Shown here in pieces: positions 1-8,568 of a stretch of DNA of 42,349 nucleotides (positions are counted from its first letter, which is position 1; every line of letters begins with the position of its first letter). The position numbers were made by a program, and so were the translations under genes. The notes below the pieces were generated by a model. The model searched no databases. It was not told the DNA's origin and was given only the letters and a program-made list of their open reading frames with translations. This stretch comes from Mucilaginibacter sp. L294. Lineage in GTDB: Bacteria; Bacteroidota; Bacteroidia; Sphingobacteriales; Sphingobacteriaceae. The stretch is from the NCBI RefSeq assembly GCF_001636615.1, contig NZ_LGEK01000040.1, positions 1-42,349 on the forward strand. The letters are read 5' to 3'.

Positions 1-19
1 AGATGTGTATAAGAGACAG
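1..19 (+). other. Tn5 mosaic-end adapter (library artefact)
   Basis: The first 19 bases are AGATGTGTATAAGAGACAG, exactly the Tn5 mosaic end used in tagmentation sequencing. The reverse complement closes the window at 42331-42349. This is untrimmed adapter and not biology. The true genomic sequence starts at base 20, so the promoter of the first gene lies largely outside the contig. Confidence 0.97.
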
Positions 20-60
20 CTATTTATAATTATTAACCAAACACTAACAATCCTAAACAA

Positions 61-1104
61 ATGAGAAATTTAAAACCTTTATTCTGTTTTTTAGCAGTAT
101 TTACCACAATGTTGTCTTGTAGTAAAACTAATGATCTTGATGGTACTGTAAATAAACAAACCGATGAGCTAAATTCTACTAAAACAGCAAGTGCGACGGC
201 TTCTACAAAAGTTGTTATTGGTTACATTCCTGCCTGGGAAAATGTACAAACGGTTATGAACAACACCGATTTAAGTATTGTAACGCATATCAATATTGCA
301 TTCTTCAGCCCAAATTCTTCCGGTGCAATGATTTCAGGCGGGCAACCCGTATGCAGTGATGCTACATCGTCAGACATCAACTTTATAGTAAACAAGGCGC
401 ACCAAAATGGAGTGAAGGTGTTGGCTTCTTTACAGGGAGGGATAGTCCCATCCTGTTCAGGAAACCTTGCTACACTTTTAAAACCGGCAAACAGGGCAAA
501 TTTGATTACCAATTTAAAAGCTTTCGCTAATTACTATAATTTGGATGGCATTGACATTGATATTGAAGGTAGCCTATTGGCTACTATAAAAACCGCCAAT
601 AATTATACACCATTCATTCATGAACTTAGAGCAGCTTTACACCCGCTTGGTAAATTGGTTACAGCTGCGTCGGCAGGATATAATAGCGCAATGATCCCGC
701 ATGATTCTTTTCAATATCTTGATTTTGTAAACGTGATGTCTTATGATAACGATTGGGGTGGAACAGGAAATCACTCTACCTATGCTGATGCGCTTACTCA
801 TATTCAAAACTTTCTGGACGCGGGTTGCCCTTCAGAAAAAATATCGCTGGGATTACCTTTTTACGGTTATTTAGGCAATGTTGGTACAGGTACAGAAACT
901 TCTTTTAAATCGATAGTTACTCAATACCCTTCGGCAGCTAATGTTGATAGTTATGCTGGGTACCAATACAATGGCATAAAAACCATAGAGAAAAAGACAA
1001 CTTATGCTGCACAACATATTGGCGGCGTAATGATCTGGGACCTTTCACAGGATGTTTCAGGTACCAATAGCCTGTTAAAAGCGATTGGAAGAAAGATAAA
1101 TTAG
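61..1104 (+). CDS. GH18 family surface lipoprotein (chitinase / endo-beta-N-acetylglucosaminidase-like)
   Basis: A 347-residue protein with a lipoprotein signal: basic start, hydrophobic stretch and lipobox TTMLSC with acylated Cys20, so probably anchored in the outer membrane. The rest is one GH18 TIM barrel. The catalytic DxxDxDxE signature is DGIDIDIE at residues 162-169, with Glu169 the expected proton donor in substrate-assisted cleavage of GlcNAc-beta-1,4 linkages. The usual SxGG strand motif reads SLQG at 123-126, a Gln in place of the first Gly, whereas the paralogue at 8569-9624 keeps SVGG. A late-barrel VMIWDLSQD segment fits the family. The gene is monocistronic, with a strong terminator 20 bases after the stop. 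Its promoter is cut off by the contig end. Chitin and N-glycan cores are both possible substrates, and sequence alone does not decide. Confidence 0.88.
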   Translation: MRNLKPLFCFLAVFTTMLSCSKTNDLDGTVNKQTDELNSTKTASATASTKVVIGYIPAWENVQTVMNNTDLSIVTHINIAFFSPNSSGAMISGGQPVCSDATSSDINFIVNKAHQNGVKVLASLQGGIVPSCSGNLATLLKPANRANLITNLKAFANYYNLDGIDIDIEGSLLATIKTANNYTPFIHELRAALHPLGKLVTAASAGYNSAMIPHDSFQYLDFVNVMSYDNDWGGTGNHSTYADALTHIQNFLDAGCPSEKISLGLPFYGYLGNVGTGTETSFKSIVTQYPSAANVDSYAGYQYNGIKTIEKKTTYAAQHIGGVMIWDLSQDVSGTNSLLKAIGRKIN

Positions 1105-1124
1105 CAAACCATACGATGAAAGTA

Positions 1125-1152
1125 AAAGCTGTCTAAAAAGACAGCTTTTTTT
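1125..1152 (+). terminator. Intrinsic terminator after GH18 gene
   Basis: A perfect 9-bp stem, AAAGCTGTC (1125-1133) with GACAGCTTT (1140-1148), loop TAAAAA, followed by continuous T to 1152. It ends the GH18 transcript and separates it from lacI. Confidence 0.9.
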
Positions 1153-1342
1153 GCAACCCACAATTTGGGTATAGTTATCGATGATAAAAAATCTTTATAA
1201 ATGATTTGTGTACTTAACCGGTGCTCCGGGTAAATAAGTATTTATCTAAACTACATGATATAAGAAACTTCTGCAATGGATAACAATAACATATAAAGCA
1301 TGGGTTAAAACATATTTCATTCCTATATTTGATTAATAAGAT

Positions 1343-2404
1343 ATGGAAAACAATAATTCAGATTTAATCGGCGTAAAGAAAATTGCTAAGCTTGCAAACG
1401 TCTCTATTGGCACAGTAGATAGGGTAATTCATAATCGTAAAGGCGTTTCAAAGGCGACTAAAGAAAAAATAAATTCGATAATAAAAGAATTGAATTTTAC
1501 TCCCAATAAAATGGCCAGCCTGCTGGCCAAACGCAACCAGATGAATATTGGTGTGATTATACCGAAAAGCTCCAGCGAAACAAATTATTGGTCTTATCCA
1601 TTAGCGGGTATTAAAAAGGCGGTTTCTGAACTCAATCAATTTGGTGTAAATATCACCCAATTTTTCTACGATCTGGATTCCAAAAGTAGTTTTAATGAAG
1701 CAGGAGACCTTGCCCTGACGGCAGATCTTCAAGGTGTATTACTTGCACCATCATTCATAGAAGAATCATTGGCACTAACTAAAAAGCTTGTCACTGCCGG
1801 TGTTCCATTTGTTTTCATCAACTCCGACTTGCCCAAACAGGAAAGTTTGAGTTACATCGGGCCAGATCTGTACCAGAGTGGCAGGCTTGCAGCGCAAATG
1901 TTAAGTTTGATGATACGTGACGCTGATGATATTTTTATCGTTAACATATCAACAGACCTTGAGCTAGATCATCATTTGCGGCGTAAGGAACAAGGTTTCC
2001 GTGTTTATTTTGAAGAAAACAACATCCCAAATACTATTCTTACCCTCAATATAAATCATACCAATTTTTCATCAATTGAAAAACAGGTTAATAATGCACT
2101 CCACTCCGCACCAAATGCCAAAGCAATATTCGTAACAAATTCCAGGGTGAATGTGTTGGCAAAAATATTGGCCAATAACCCGCAAAAAACCATTTTGGCA
2201 GGATATGATTTTATTGAAGAAAATGTTCGTAGGCTGGAAGACGGTTCAATCTCCTTTCTTATCAGTCAGCGCCCTATGGAACAAGGTTATCTGGGCATTA
2301 TGGCCTTGTACAAGCACTTCTTTGGAGTTGAAAAGCTTGAGCAAACCACTTACATGCCAATAGATATTATTACACGAGAAAACTTCCTTTATTATAAAAA
2401 TTAA
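1343..2404 (+). CDS. LacI family transcriptional regulator
   Basis: A 353-residue LacI/GalR-type regulator. Residues about 10-60 form the DNA-binding helix-turn-helix and hinge helix (IAKLANVSIGTVDRVIHN, then a KATKEKI segment and LNFTPN). Residues about 68-350 form a periplasmic-binding-protein-like sugar sensor. It lies directly upstream of the nag operon in the same direction, with 418 bases between, so it is the obvious candidate to control that operon and perhaps the GH18 and susCD genes, which carry similar palindromes. The effector is probably GlcNAc or GlcNAc-6-P (inference). A TATATTTG box at 1324-1331 matches the Bacteroidota -7 consensus, but it sits so close to the ATG that the leader would be only a few bases, and no clear -33 box accompanies it. 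Confidence 0.92.
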   Translation: MENNNSDLIGVKKIAKLANVSIGTVDRVIHNRKGVSKATKEKINSIIKELNFTPNKMASLLAKRNQMNIGVIIPKSSSETNYWSYPLAGIKKAVSELNQFGVNITQFFYDLDSKSSFNEAGDLALTADLQGVLLAPSFIEESLALTKKLVTAGVPFVFINSDLPKQESLSYIGPDLYQSGRLAAQMLSLMIRDADDIFIVNISTDLELDHHLRRKEQGFRVYFEENNIPNTILTLNINHTNFSSIEKQVNNALHSAPNAKAIFVTNSRVNVLAKILANNPQKTILAGYDFIEENVRRLEDGSISFLISQRPMEQGYLGIMALYKHFFGVEKLEQTTYMPIDIITRENFLYYKN

Positions 2405-2522
2405 CGCCCAAAAGTCGCAATCTCTATTCTTCAAATCAGCAGTACACATCTCTAAGTTGATATTTTTTAGCTACTCAACTGGCTTGCGTAACATATTTAA
2501 CCAGATACCTGATAATAACTGT

Positions 2523-2555
2523 AAGAATGCATTTGCTTTCAGCATACGCATTCTT
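2523..2555. repeat. Inverted repeat / hairpin downstream of lacI
   Basis: AAGAATGC at 2523-2530 pairs perfectly with GCATTCTT at 2548-2555, with a possible inner TGC/GCA helix. No T tract follows, so it is not a clear intrinsic terminator. The role is unknown. Confidence 0.5.
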
Positions 2556-2719
2556 GCTTGCGCGTACATTATTCGGTAAGACCTTTTACTAAATAGCTGT
2601 ATTAAGTGAATTTTGAACAGCTGGTATTTAGCCGTTCACTTCACAGGCTTTGGCTGAATAAGTTCGTTTTTGGCTTATAAGCATACTATACAAAAATCCC
2701 CTCCTATCAGAACAATAAT

Positions 2720-2752
2720 TTTGCAATTAATAGAATTTTATACTTATAATTG
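2720..2752 (+). promoter_or_regulatory. Putative promoter of the nag operon
   Basis: TTTG at 2720-2723 and TATAATTG at 2745-2752 are separated by 21 bases, matching the Bacteroidota -33 / -7 pattern TTTG and TAnnTTTG with one deviation in the -7 box. The -7 box runs into the palindrome at 2750-2777, as expected for a repressed promoter. Confidence 0.55.
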
Positions 2753-2777
2753 CATTCGTGTACGCACACGAATGCAA
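2750..2777. promoter_or_regulatory. Perfect palindromic operator, LacI-type
   Basis: Arms TTGCATTCGTGT and ACACGAATGCAA are exact reverse complements around the centre ACGC. The site lies 45 bases before the transporter start and overlaps the predicted transcription start, a classic repressor position. It shares the core CGTGTACG with the sites near 9742 and 16338 (read on the other strand). The LacI protein encoded just upstream is the likely ligand (inference). Confidence 0.75.
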
Positions 2778-2822
2778 CTATAGACTTCTGACCAATGTTA
2801 TTTTATCCATTAATCTAAGTAT

Positions 2823-4109
2823 ATGAGCCAGGAAAACAAGCGAAACGTTATCTCTTTGCTTATTATTTGCGTTGTGTTTTTCGTATTTGGTTTTGCCACT
2901 TGGATAAATGCCGTACTTATACCATATTTTAAGGTAGCGTGTCAGTTAACCAACTTTCAATCGTACCTGGTAGCTTTTGCTTTTTACATTTCATACTTGG
3001 TTATCTCTGTTCCATCATCCTTCCTACTGCAAAAAATAGGATTCAAAAAAGGTATGATGACCGGTTTCTTTATAATGGCATTTGGCGCTTTCATTTTTAT
3101 TCCGGCGGCTATGGCACGGTCGTACCCCCTATTTTTAGCGGGTCTGTTTATTATAGGAATAGGTTTGGCTATACTGCAGACAGCCGCCAACCCTTACGTT
3201 ACCATACTTGGCGCAAAAGAAAGAGCCGCGCAACGCATCAGTATAATGGGTATCTGTAATAAAACAGCAGGTATTATTGCCCCATTATTGCTTGCCGCTG
3301 TCATCATAAAACCAACTGATAGCCAACTTTTTAAAGAGGTTCATTTAATGGATACTGCCCAACGTAACCTGGTATTAGATGCGTTAATAAAACGGGTTAT
3401 TCCCCCCTATGCTGTTGTTGGTTGCATACTTACTTTACTGGGCATATTAATAAGATTTTCGCCCCTGCCCGAAGTCGACCAGCATTCGGAAGATAATCGT
3501 AGCGATGAAGAGGCAGCAACAAGCATTTTCCGTTTTCCTCATTTAATACTGGGGGCGGTGGCTATATTTTTCCACGTAGGTTCGCAGGTAATTGTTATAG
3601 ATACTATCATCCCCTACGCGCAGGGCATGGGCATGCCCATTACCGAAGCAAAAGTATTCCCCTCATACACCCTTTTTGCTACTATTTGCGGGTATTTGCT
3701 GGGCATCTCTTTGATCCCATGGTGTATATCTCAAAAAAACGCGCTACGGGTATGTACATTGCTGGGTATCACGTTTTCACTACTGGTAATATATAGCAAA
3801 GGCCAGGTTACATTTTTGGGCCACCATACCGATATATCGATATGGTTTATGGTGCTTTTGGGCTTTGCCAATTCTATGATATGGGCAGGCATATGGCCGC
3901 TGGCGCTTGATGGGCTGGGCAGGCATTTAAAATTAGGCGCATCACTGTTAATTATGGGGCTTAGCGGCAATGCTATTATGCCGCTGATTTATGGACACCT
4001 GGCAGATAATTATAGTTTACGTAGCGGCTATTGGGTTTTGTTGCCCTGCTATTTCTTCCTCACTTTTTATGCATTCTACGGCCATAAGGTAAAAAGATGG
4101 ACATTTTAA
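2823..4109 (+). CDS. MFS sugar transporter, FucP/NagP type
   Basis: A 428-residue integral inner-membrane protein with about 12 hydrophobic helices, of the fucose/glucose/GlcNAc proton-symporter group of the major facilitator superfamily. The N-terminal GFATWINAVLIPYFK segment, the first-half QTAANPYVTILG motif and the GICNKTAG segment are typical of FucP/NagP-like permeases. It is the first gene of an operon with nagA (18-base gap), nagB, GH20 and a CBM9-like gene, so the likely cargo is N-acetylglucosamine released in the periplasm. The FucP family covers several sugars, and the substrate assignment rests on context. It follows a promoter with an overlapping palindromic operator. Confidence 0.85.
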   Translation: MSQENKRNVISLLIICVVFFVFGFATWINAVLIPYFKVACQLTNFQSYLVAFAFYISYLVISVPSSFLLQKIGFKKGMMTGFFIMAFGAFIFIPAAMARSYPLFLAGLFIIGIGLAILQTAANPYVTILGAKERAAQRISIMGICNKTAGIIAPLLLAAVIIKPTDSQLFKEVHLMDTAQRNLVLDALIKRVIPPYAVVGCILTLLGILIRFSPLPEVDQHSEDNRSDEEAATSIFRFPHLILGAVAIFFHVGSQVIVIDTIIPYAQGMGMPITEAKVFPSYTLFATICGYLLGISLIPWCISQKNALRVCTLLGITFSLLVIYSKGQVTFLGHHTDISIWFMVLLGFANSMIWAGIWPLALDGLGRHLKLGASLLIMGLSGNAIMPLIYGHLADNYSLRSGYWVLLPCYFFLTFYAFYGHKVKRWTF

Positions 4110-4127
4110 CACTTGTTATTTTAAAAG

Positions 4128-5339
4128 ATGGATTCTACTGATATGAAAATAATTAATGCCAAAATTATAACGCCTGCTCGCATTTTAAACAGAGGTACCT
4201 TATTAGTTAAGGATGGCAAAATAGCAGCTATTACCAATGATAATGCTGATGATTATGCCGGCCATGTTATTGATGCAAAAGGCAAATATTTAGCTCCGGG
4301 CTTTATTGATATACATGTACACGGTGGCGCCGGGCACGATTTTATGGATAATACTATTGATGCCTATTTAGAAATAGCCAAACTACATGCCCGTTACGGC
4401 ACCACTGCTTTTACCCCCACAACGCTTAGTTGCGAACAGGGTGCCTTGCGCAAAACCCTAAAACTGTATGAAGAGGCCCATCCTTTAAACAAAGATGGAG
4501 CGCAATTCATAGGTATGCACATAGAGGGACCATATTTTTCGATGGAACAGCGGGGTGCGCAGGACCCGCGTTTTATCAGACATCCTGATCCAAAGGAATA
4601 TGAAGAAATTTTAAGGTGTTCATCAATCGTAAAAAGATGGAGCGCAGCCCCGGAATTGCCGGGTATTATAGAATTTGGCCGGTATCTGCAATCAAAAGGT
4701 GTTTTAGCATCAATAGCCCATACCGATGCCATTTACGAAGAGGTGCTGGATGCATATCATGTAGGCTTTACTCATTGCACACATTTTTATTCGTGTATGT
4801 CTGGTGTGTCACGTCGCAACGCGTTCAGATATGCCGGTGTTATCGAAAGCGCTTACCTGTTAGATGACATGACGGTAGAGATAATAGCTGATGGGGTGCA
4901 CCTGCCACCTGCATTGCTTAAACTGGTTTACAAGATAAAAGGGCCGGATAAAATAGCTCTTATTACAGACGCCATGCGCGCTGCGGGCATGCCCCCGGGC
5001 GAAAGCATACTGGGCGATTTAAAGAATGGCCTGCGTGTAATAGTGGAAGATAATGTTGCCAAATTACCAGACCGCAGCGCCTTTGCAGGTAGCGTGGCCA
5101 CAACCATACAACTGGTTAAAAATATGATACAGCTTGCAGATGTACCTGTTAAAGATGCTGTTAAAATGATGACGGCCACCCCGGCAAAAATAATGGGTGT
5201 GGCCGATAAAAAGGGATCGATTGAAGTAGGTAAAGATGCTGACATGGTGCTTTTTGATAAAGACATTAACCTGCATACTACCATTATTGGGGGCAGGATT
5301 GTTTATTCGCAAGAACCTACTGAGGCCTTAATTAAATAA
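4128..5339 (+). CDS. nagA: N-acetylglucosamine-6-phosphate deacetylase
   Basis: A 403-residue cytoplasmic amidohydrolase-superfamily enzyme that removes acetate from GlcNAc-6-P to give GlcN-6-P. Visible landmarks are the metal-site HVH at 63-65 within PGFIDIHVHGGAGHDF, the metal-binding Glu133 in HIEGPYF, His198 in IAHTDA, His219 in the CTHFYSCMSG loop, IADGVHL at 253-259, and catalytic Asp281 in LITDAM. Length fits the family. A second in-frame ATG at 4143 (residue 6, MKIINAKI) aligns better with usual NagA N-termini and may be the true start. It sits between the transporter and nagB with short gaps, consistent with one transcript. Confidence 0.93.
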   Translation: MDSTDMKIINAKIITPARILNRGTLLVKDGKIAAITNDNADDYAGHVIDAKGKYLAPGFIDIHVHGGAGHDFMDNTIDAYLEIAKLHARYGTTAFTPTTLSCEQGALRKTLKLYEEAHPLNKDGAQFIGMHIEGPYFSMEQRGAQDPRFIRHPDPKEYEEILRCSSIVKRWSAAPELPGIIEFGRYLQSKGVLASIAHTDAIYEEVLDAYHVGFTHCTHFYSCMSGVSRRNAFRYAGVIESAYLLDDMTVEIIADGVHLPPALLKLVYKIKGPDKIALITDAMRAAGMPPGESILGDLKNGLRVIVEDNVAKLPDRSAFAGSVATTIQLVKNMIQLADVPVKDAVKMMTATPAKIMGVADKKGSIEVGKDADMVLFDKDINLHTTIIGGRIVYSQEPTEALIK

Positions 5340-5359
5340 AAATAATATATATATACCTG

Positions 5360-6136
5360 ATGTTAAAGCGTATAAAAAAAGACAAACTTGACGTATTGGT
5401 TTTTGAGAACAGGCAATCATTAGGCCTGGCTGCTTCAAAAAGTGTGAGCGCTAAATTTAAAGAGTTGCTGGCTATTAAGCCTGCTATAAATGTAATATTT
5501 GCTGCAGCTCCATCGCAAAACGAATTTTTAGCGGCGCTTGTTGCCGATCAAACTATTAAATGGGACAGAATAAACGCTTTCCACATGGACGAGTACCTGG
5601 GCTTACCTGCAGATGCACCACAGGGATTTGGTAATTTTTTAAAGGCAAAGCTGTTTACTTTGGTGCCGTTTGCATCGGTAAACTACCTTAATGGTAATGT
5701 AGCCTCTTTTAAAGACGAATGCCGGCGATATTCTGATTTGCTTTTAAATAACCCGCCAGATGTGGTATGCATGGGTATTGGTGAAAATACGCACATAGCC
5801 TTTAACGACCCGCATATTGCAGATTTTAACGACCCCGAAACGGTTAAAATTGTAAACCTTGATCTGGCTTGCCGCCAACAGCAGGTAAATGATGGATGTT
5901 TTAATACCTTATCCGAAGTACCCGAATTTGCGCTTACTCTAACTATCCCCGCTTTAATTAGTGCACCTTATATTTTCTGCATGGTGCCCGGTAAAAACAA
6001 AGCTGCAGCGGTAACTCATACACTAACTAAGCCGGTATCTGAAACCTATCCCTCTACAATATTGACTACACATAACGCCACCATGTTATTTATTGATGCC
6101 GACAGCTACAGCCAATTATCTGAACAGTATGTTTAA
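5360..6136 (+). CDS. nagB: Glucosamine-6-phosphate deaminase (variant active site)
   Basis: A 258-residue sugar-phosphate isomerase/deaminase of the NagB / 6-phosphogluconolactonase fold. It would convert GlcN-6-P to fructose-6-P and ammonia, completing entry into glycolysis after NagA. The FHMDEYLGL motif (Asp77) supplies the enolisation base. The second signature reads GIGENTHIAFND at 139-150. Compared with the Escherichia coli motif GVGNDGHIAFNEP, the catalytic Asp141 position is Asn and the Glu148 position is Asp, while the ring-opening His is kept (His145). Related sequences with GENGHIAFNDP exist in the superfamily, so this may be a recognised subgroup with altered chemistry. Context (20 bases after nagA) strongly supports the deaminase role. 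Confidence 0.82.
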   Translation: MLKRIKKDKLDVLVFENRQSLGLAASKSVSAKFKELLAIKPAINVIFAAAPSQNEFLAALVADQTIKWDRINAFHMDEYLGLPADAPQGFGNFLKAKLFTLVPFASVNYLNGNVASFKDECRRYSDLLLNNPPDVVCMGIGENTHIAFNDPHIADFNDPETVKIVNLDLACRQQQVNDGCFNTLSEVPEFALTLTIPALISAPYIFCMVPGKNKAAAVTHTLTKPVSETYPSTILTTHNATMLFIDADSYSQLSEQYV

Positions 6137-6155
6137 TTATTAATACTCATTTAGC

Positions 6156-7718
6156 ATGAAAAAATTGATTTACAAAAGCCTTGTGGTATTTCTCGTTTCA
6201 ACAACAACGTTTTTTGCCGGGACAGCATCGGCAAAGGCTATAAGAGCAGATACTACATTTGCTGTAAAAGGTTTCCATCTTGATCTTCGTGTACAGGTGA
6301 TGAAACTACCTGCTTTAAAACAGTTTGTTTTAAAGCTTAGTAAAAAGGGAGTAAATACCATTATTATGGAGTGGGAAGCAACATATCCGTTTAAAACAGA
6401 AACGCTTATCCCTAACAGATATGCTTACACCCGCCAGGAAGTAGCTCAATTTATTAGTTACTGCAAATTACTGCATGTAGACGTTATACCCCTGCAGCAA
6501 AGTTTTGGGCACGTAGAGTATATCCTAAGAAATTATAAATACGCAGCCCTGCGCGAAGATGATAAAGATTACTCGCAGGTATGTCCAAGTGAACCCGAAT
6601 TGAATAAACAGCTTTTCACTAAGCTTTATGCAGACATGATAGCTACTCATCAATCCAACTATATACATATAGGCGGCGATGAAACTTATTTGCTTGGGCA
6701 TTGCGAAAAGTGCAAAAAACGGGCTGCCGAAGTAGGTATCTCCAGGTTGTATTTCGATCACATAAAAATGCTGTGCGATATTGTGGTAAGCATGGAAAAA
6801 AGGCCTATTGTATGGGCCGATATTGCCTTAAAGTATCCTGATTATATCCACCTGTTGCCTAAACAAACCGTGTTTATTGACTGGAATTATGGGTGGGATA
6901 TAAACCGGTTTGGTGATCATAGCGCGCTGGCCAAAAGCGGTTACGAGATCTGGGGGGCGCCATCCATCCGAAGCGAACCGGATAACTATTTTATAACCAC
7001 CTGGCAAAAGCACTTTAATAATGTAAAGGATTTTACACCACTGTCAAAAAAGTTGGGGTACAAAGGCATCGTCATGACCTCTTGGTCAACCTCTGGTGTG
7101 TATTCATCAGTGTTTGAATCATCCGAGCAACTGGTAGATTTGTATGCCATACGCCATGTTTACCCTATTACCGGTTTTAATATTATTATTGACGCCTACC
7201 TGGATGCCATCAACACCGATAAACCGCTTGATATACAAAAATTTATACTTGCCTATTGCAATAGTAAATTTGGGATATCAGGAAAACAAGCCCTTTTGTT
7301 TCAAGAAGCGCTATTTACAGCACCTTATAAAGTAGAGAATGGCAAGGTTTTATCACCACACCCCATGTCTGTTAAACAACTGCAGGACAGTGCCCAATAT
7401 GCCTTAAAAATATTAAATGGCATTACACCAATAAAAGCGGTAGAAGAATTTAAACAATATCGTTTAATGGCTGCCATAAGGGTTTATTATTTAACCTTTA
7501 TGAATATTGAAGCTGATGTGAATAACGACCCTGCGCCAAACAAAATTGCCGGGTATCTGACACGCTTAAAATTACTATTACAGGATGAGCAACCATTGAA
7601 TGCGGCTTTTATAAACCTTAACCAAGCTACATTTTACAAATCGGAATTAGAGCAAGAGAATCAACTCAGGAATCAAAAAATACATTTGCTATATCAGCGC
7701 CTTTCAAAGCTTAGATGA
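6156..7718 (+). CDS. GH20 beta-N-acetylhexosaminidase, single-domain form
   Basis: A 520-residue secreted enzyme with a Sec signal (residues about 1-27, ending TASAKA), so probably periplasmic. The catalytic barrel starts almost at once (VKGFHLDLR near residue 38), so the N-terminal GH20b domain seen in many hexosaminidases is missing. The GH20 signature HIGGDE lies at 171-176, with Asp175 and Glu176 the polarising/acid pair of substrate-assisted catalysis. ETYLLGHCEKC follows, with a Cys pair. The enzyme should remove non-reducing GlcNAc or GalNAc from imported oligosaccharides. It begins 19 bases after nagB, and its stop overlaps the start of the next gene (ATGA). Confidence 0.85.
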   Translation: MKKLIYKSLVVFLVSTTTFFAGTASAKAIRADTTFAVKGFHLDLRVQVMKLPALKQFVLKLSKKGVNTIIMEWEATYPFKTETLIPNRYAYTRQEVAQFISYCKLLHVDVIPLQQSFGHVEYILRNYKYAALREDDKDYSQVCPSEPELNKQLFTKLYADMIATHQSNYIHIGGDETYLLGHCEKCKKRAAEVGISRLYFDHIKMLCDIVVSMEKRPIVWADIALKYPDYIHLLPKQTVFIDWNYGWDINRFGDHSALAKSGYEIWGAPSIRSEPDNYFITTWQKHFNNVKDFTPLSKKLGYKGIVMTSWSTSGVYSSVFESSEQLVDLYAIRHVYPITGFNIIIDAYLDAINTDKPLDIQKFILAYCNSKFGISGKQALLFQEALFTAPYKVENGKVLSPHPMSVKQLQDSAQYALKILNGITPIKAVEEFKQYRLMAAIRVYYLTFMNIEADVNNDPAPNKIAGYLTRLKLLLQDEQPLNAAFINLNQATFYKSELEQENQLRNQKIHLLYQRLSKLR

Positions 7719-8383
7719 AATCATTAGAAATACCATTTATACCCCAACAAAAATACCCGCACAGCAAATTGCCTTTACAAGCTATTAGTTTTGAACCATG
7801 GAACAGAACTGATAAGCCATCCTGCAACGCGGAGTTTAGCATATCACACTACGATACAGGGTTATCCATAAATTATATTGTAACCGAGCAGGTATTGATT
7901 GCAAAAAAGCGCAAAATAAATGGCGAAGTACACAAAGACAATTGCGTGGAGTTTTTTATAGCGTTTGAGAATGATGCGGGCTATTACAATTTCGAATTTA
8001 ATTGCCTTGGTTCGGTAAAGGCGGCCTTTGGAAAGAACAGACAGCGTAGAAGATATATCCCTGAGAAATTATTGAAAATTGTTGAAGACAACGTTGTTGT
8101 CGCTATTGATAACGTTAATAACAGTAAGGCTATCAAATGGAATATTACGATAAATTTACCGCTTAGTGTTTTTTATCATCACAATATCACATCACTAAGT
8201 GGATTAACCTGTTCGGCAAATTTTGCAAAGTGTGGTGATGACCTGCCGGTACCGCATTTTTTAAGCTGGGTAAACATTGTTTCACAAAGCCCTGATTTTC
8301 ACCAACCACTATCTTTCGGAGAGGTAACATTTATGAAAAAAGACTTTTATATTCCCGCTATCAATTTAACGCAAGCGGTATAA
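7715..8383 (+). CDS. CBM9-like carbohydrate-binding protein
   Basis: A 222-residue beta-rich protein resembling the family 9 carbohydrate-binding (CBM9-like/DOMON) fold. Visible features are the CNAEFSISHYDTGLSINY strands, HKDNCVEFFIAFENDAGYYNFEFNC, and the closing SWVNIVSQSPDFHQPLSFGEVTF. Such domains often stand alone in Bacteroidota glycan loci. No signal peptide is visible, although the preceding GH20 enzyme is secreted; the two genes overlap by four bases and must be translationally coupled. Either the protein acts in the cytoplasm or it leaves by an unrecognised route. Ligand unknown. Confidence 0.72.
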   Translation: MKSLEIPFIPQQKYPHSKLPLQAISFEPWNRTDKPSCNAEFSISHYDTGLSINYIVTEQVLIAKKRKINGEVHKDNCVEFFIAFENDAGYYNFEFNCLGSVKAAFGKNRQRRRYIPEKLLKIVEDNVVVAIDNVNNSKAIKWNITINLPLSVFYHHNITSLSGLTCSANFAKCGDDLPVPHFLSWVNIVSQSPDFHQPLSFGEVTFMKKDFYIPAINLTQAV

Positions 8384-8507
8384 ACTGTTATAATAACATA
8401 CTTACTAAACACCTATTTTCATACTTAACTATTGTTTAGCAATCATATTTAAACCTGTTATTCAACTAAGTAGGGAAGCATTTTATGATAAGAATGATGA
8501 CCAATAT

Positions 8508-8540
8508 AAAGGGCGAAGCCGTTTTTCCGGCTTCACCTTT
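8508..8540. terminator. Bidirectional terminator between convergent units
   Basis: GAAGCCG (8515-8521) pairs with CGGCTTC (8528-8534), extended outward by AAAGG with CCTTT. A/T-rich flanks on both sides let it work for the rightward nag operon and the leftward GH18 gene that ends at 8569. Confidence 0.82.
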
Positions 8541-8568
8541 TATATTTTAGTGATTTGTAATAGTTTCG

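Larger units (their letters stand above)
2405..2822. other. Intergenic regulatory region lacI-MFS transporter
   Basis: These 418 bases hold no credible gene. They contain a hairpin at 2523-2555 (AAGAATGC paired with GCATTCTT), a looser inverted repeat AAGTGAA (2604-2610) with TTCACTT (2635-2641), and at the 3' end the nag operon promoter and palindromic operator described separately. Confidence 0.7.

Noticed and set aside
2604..2641. Hairpin AAGTGAA / TTCACTT as a terminator of lacI
   Set aside because: A short stem with a large loop and no T tract, about 200 bases after the stop.
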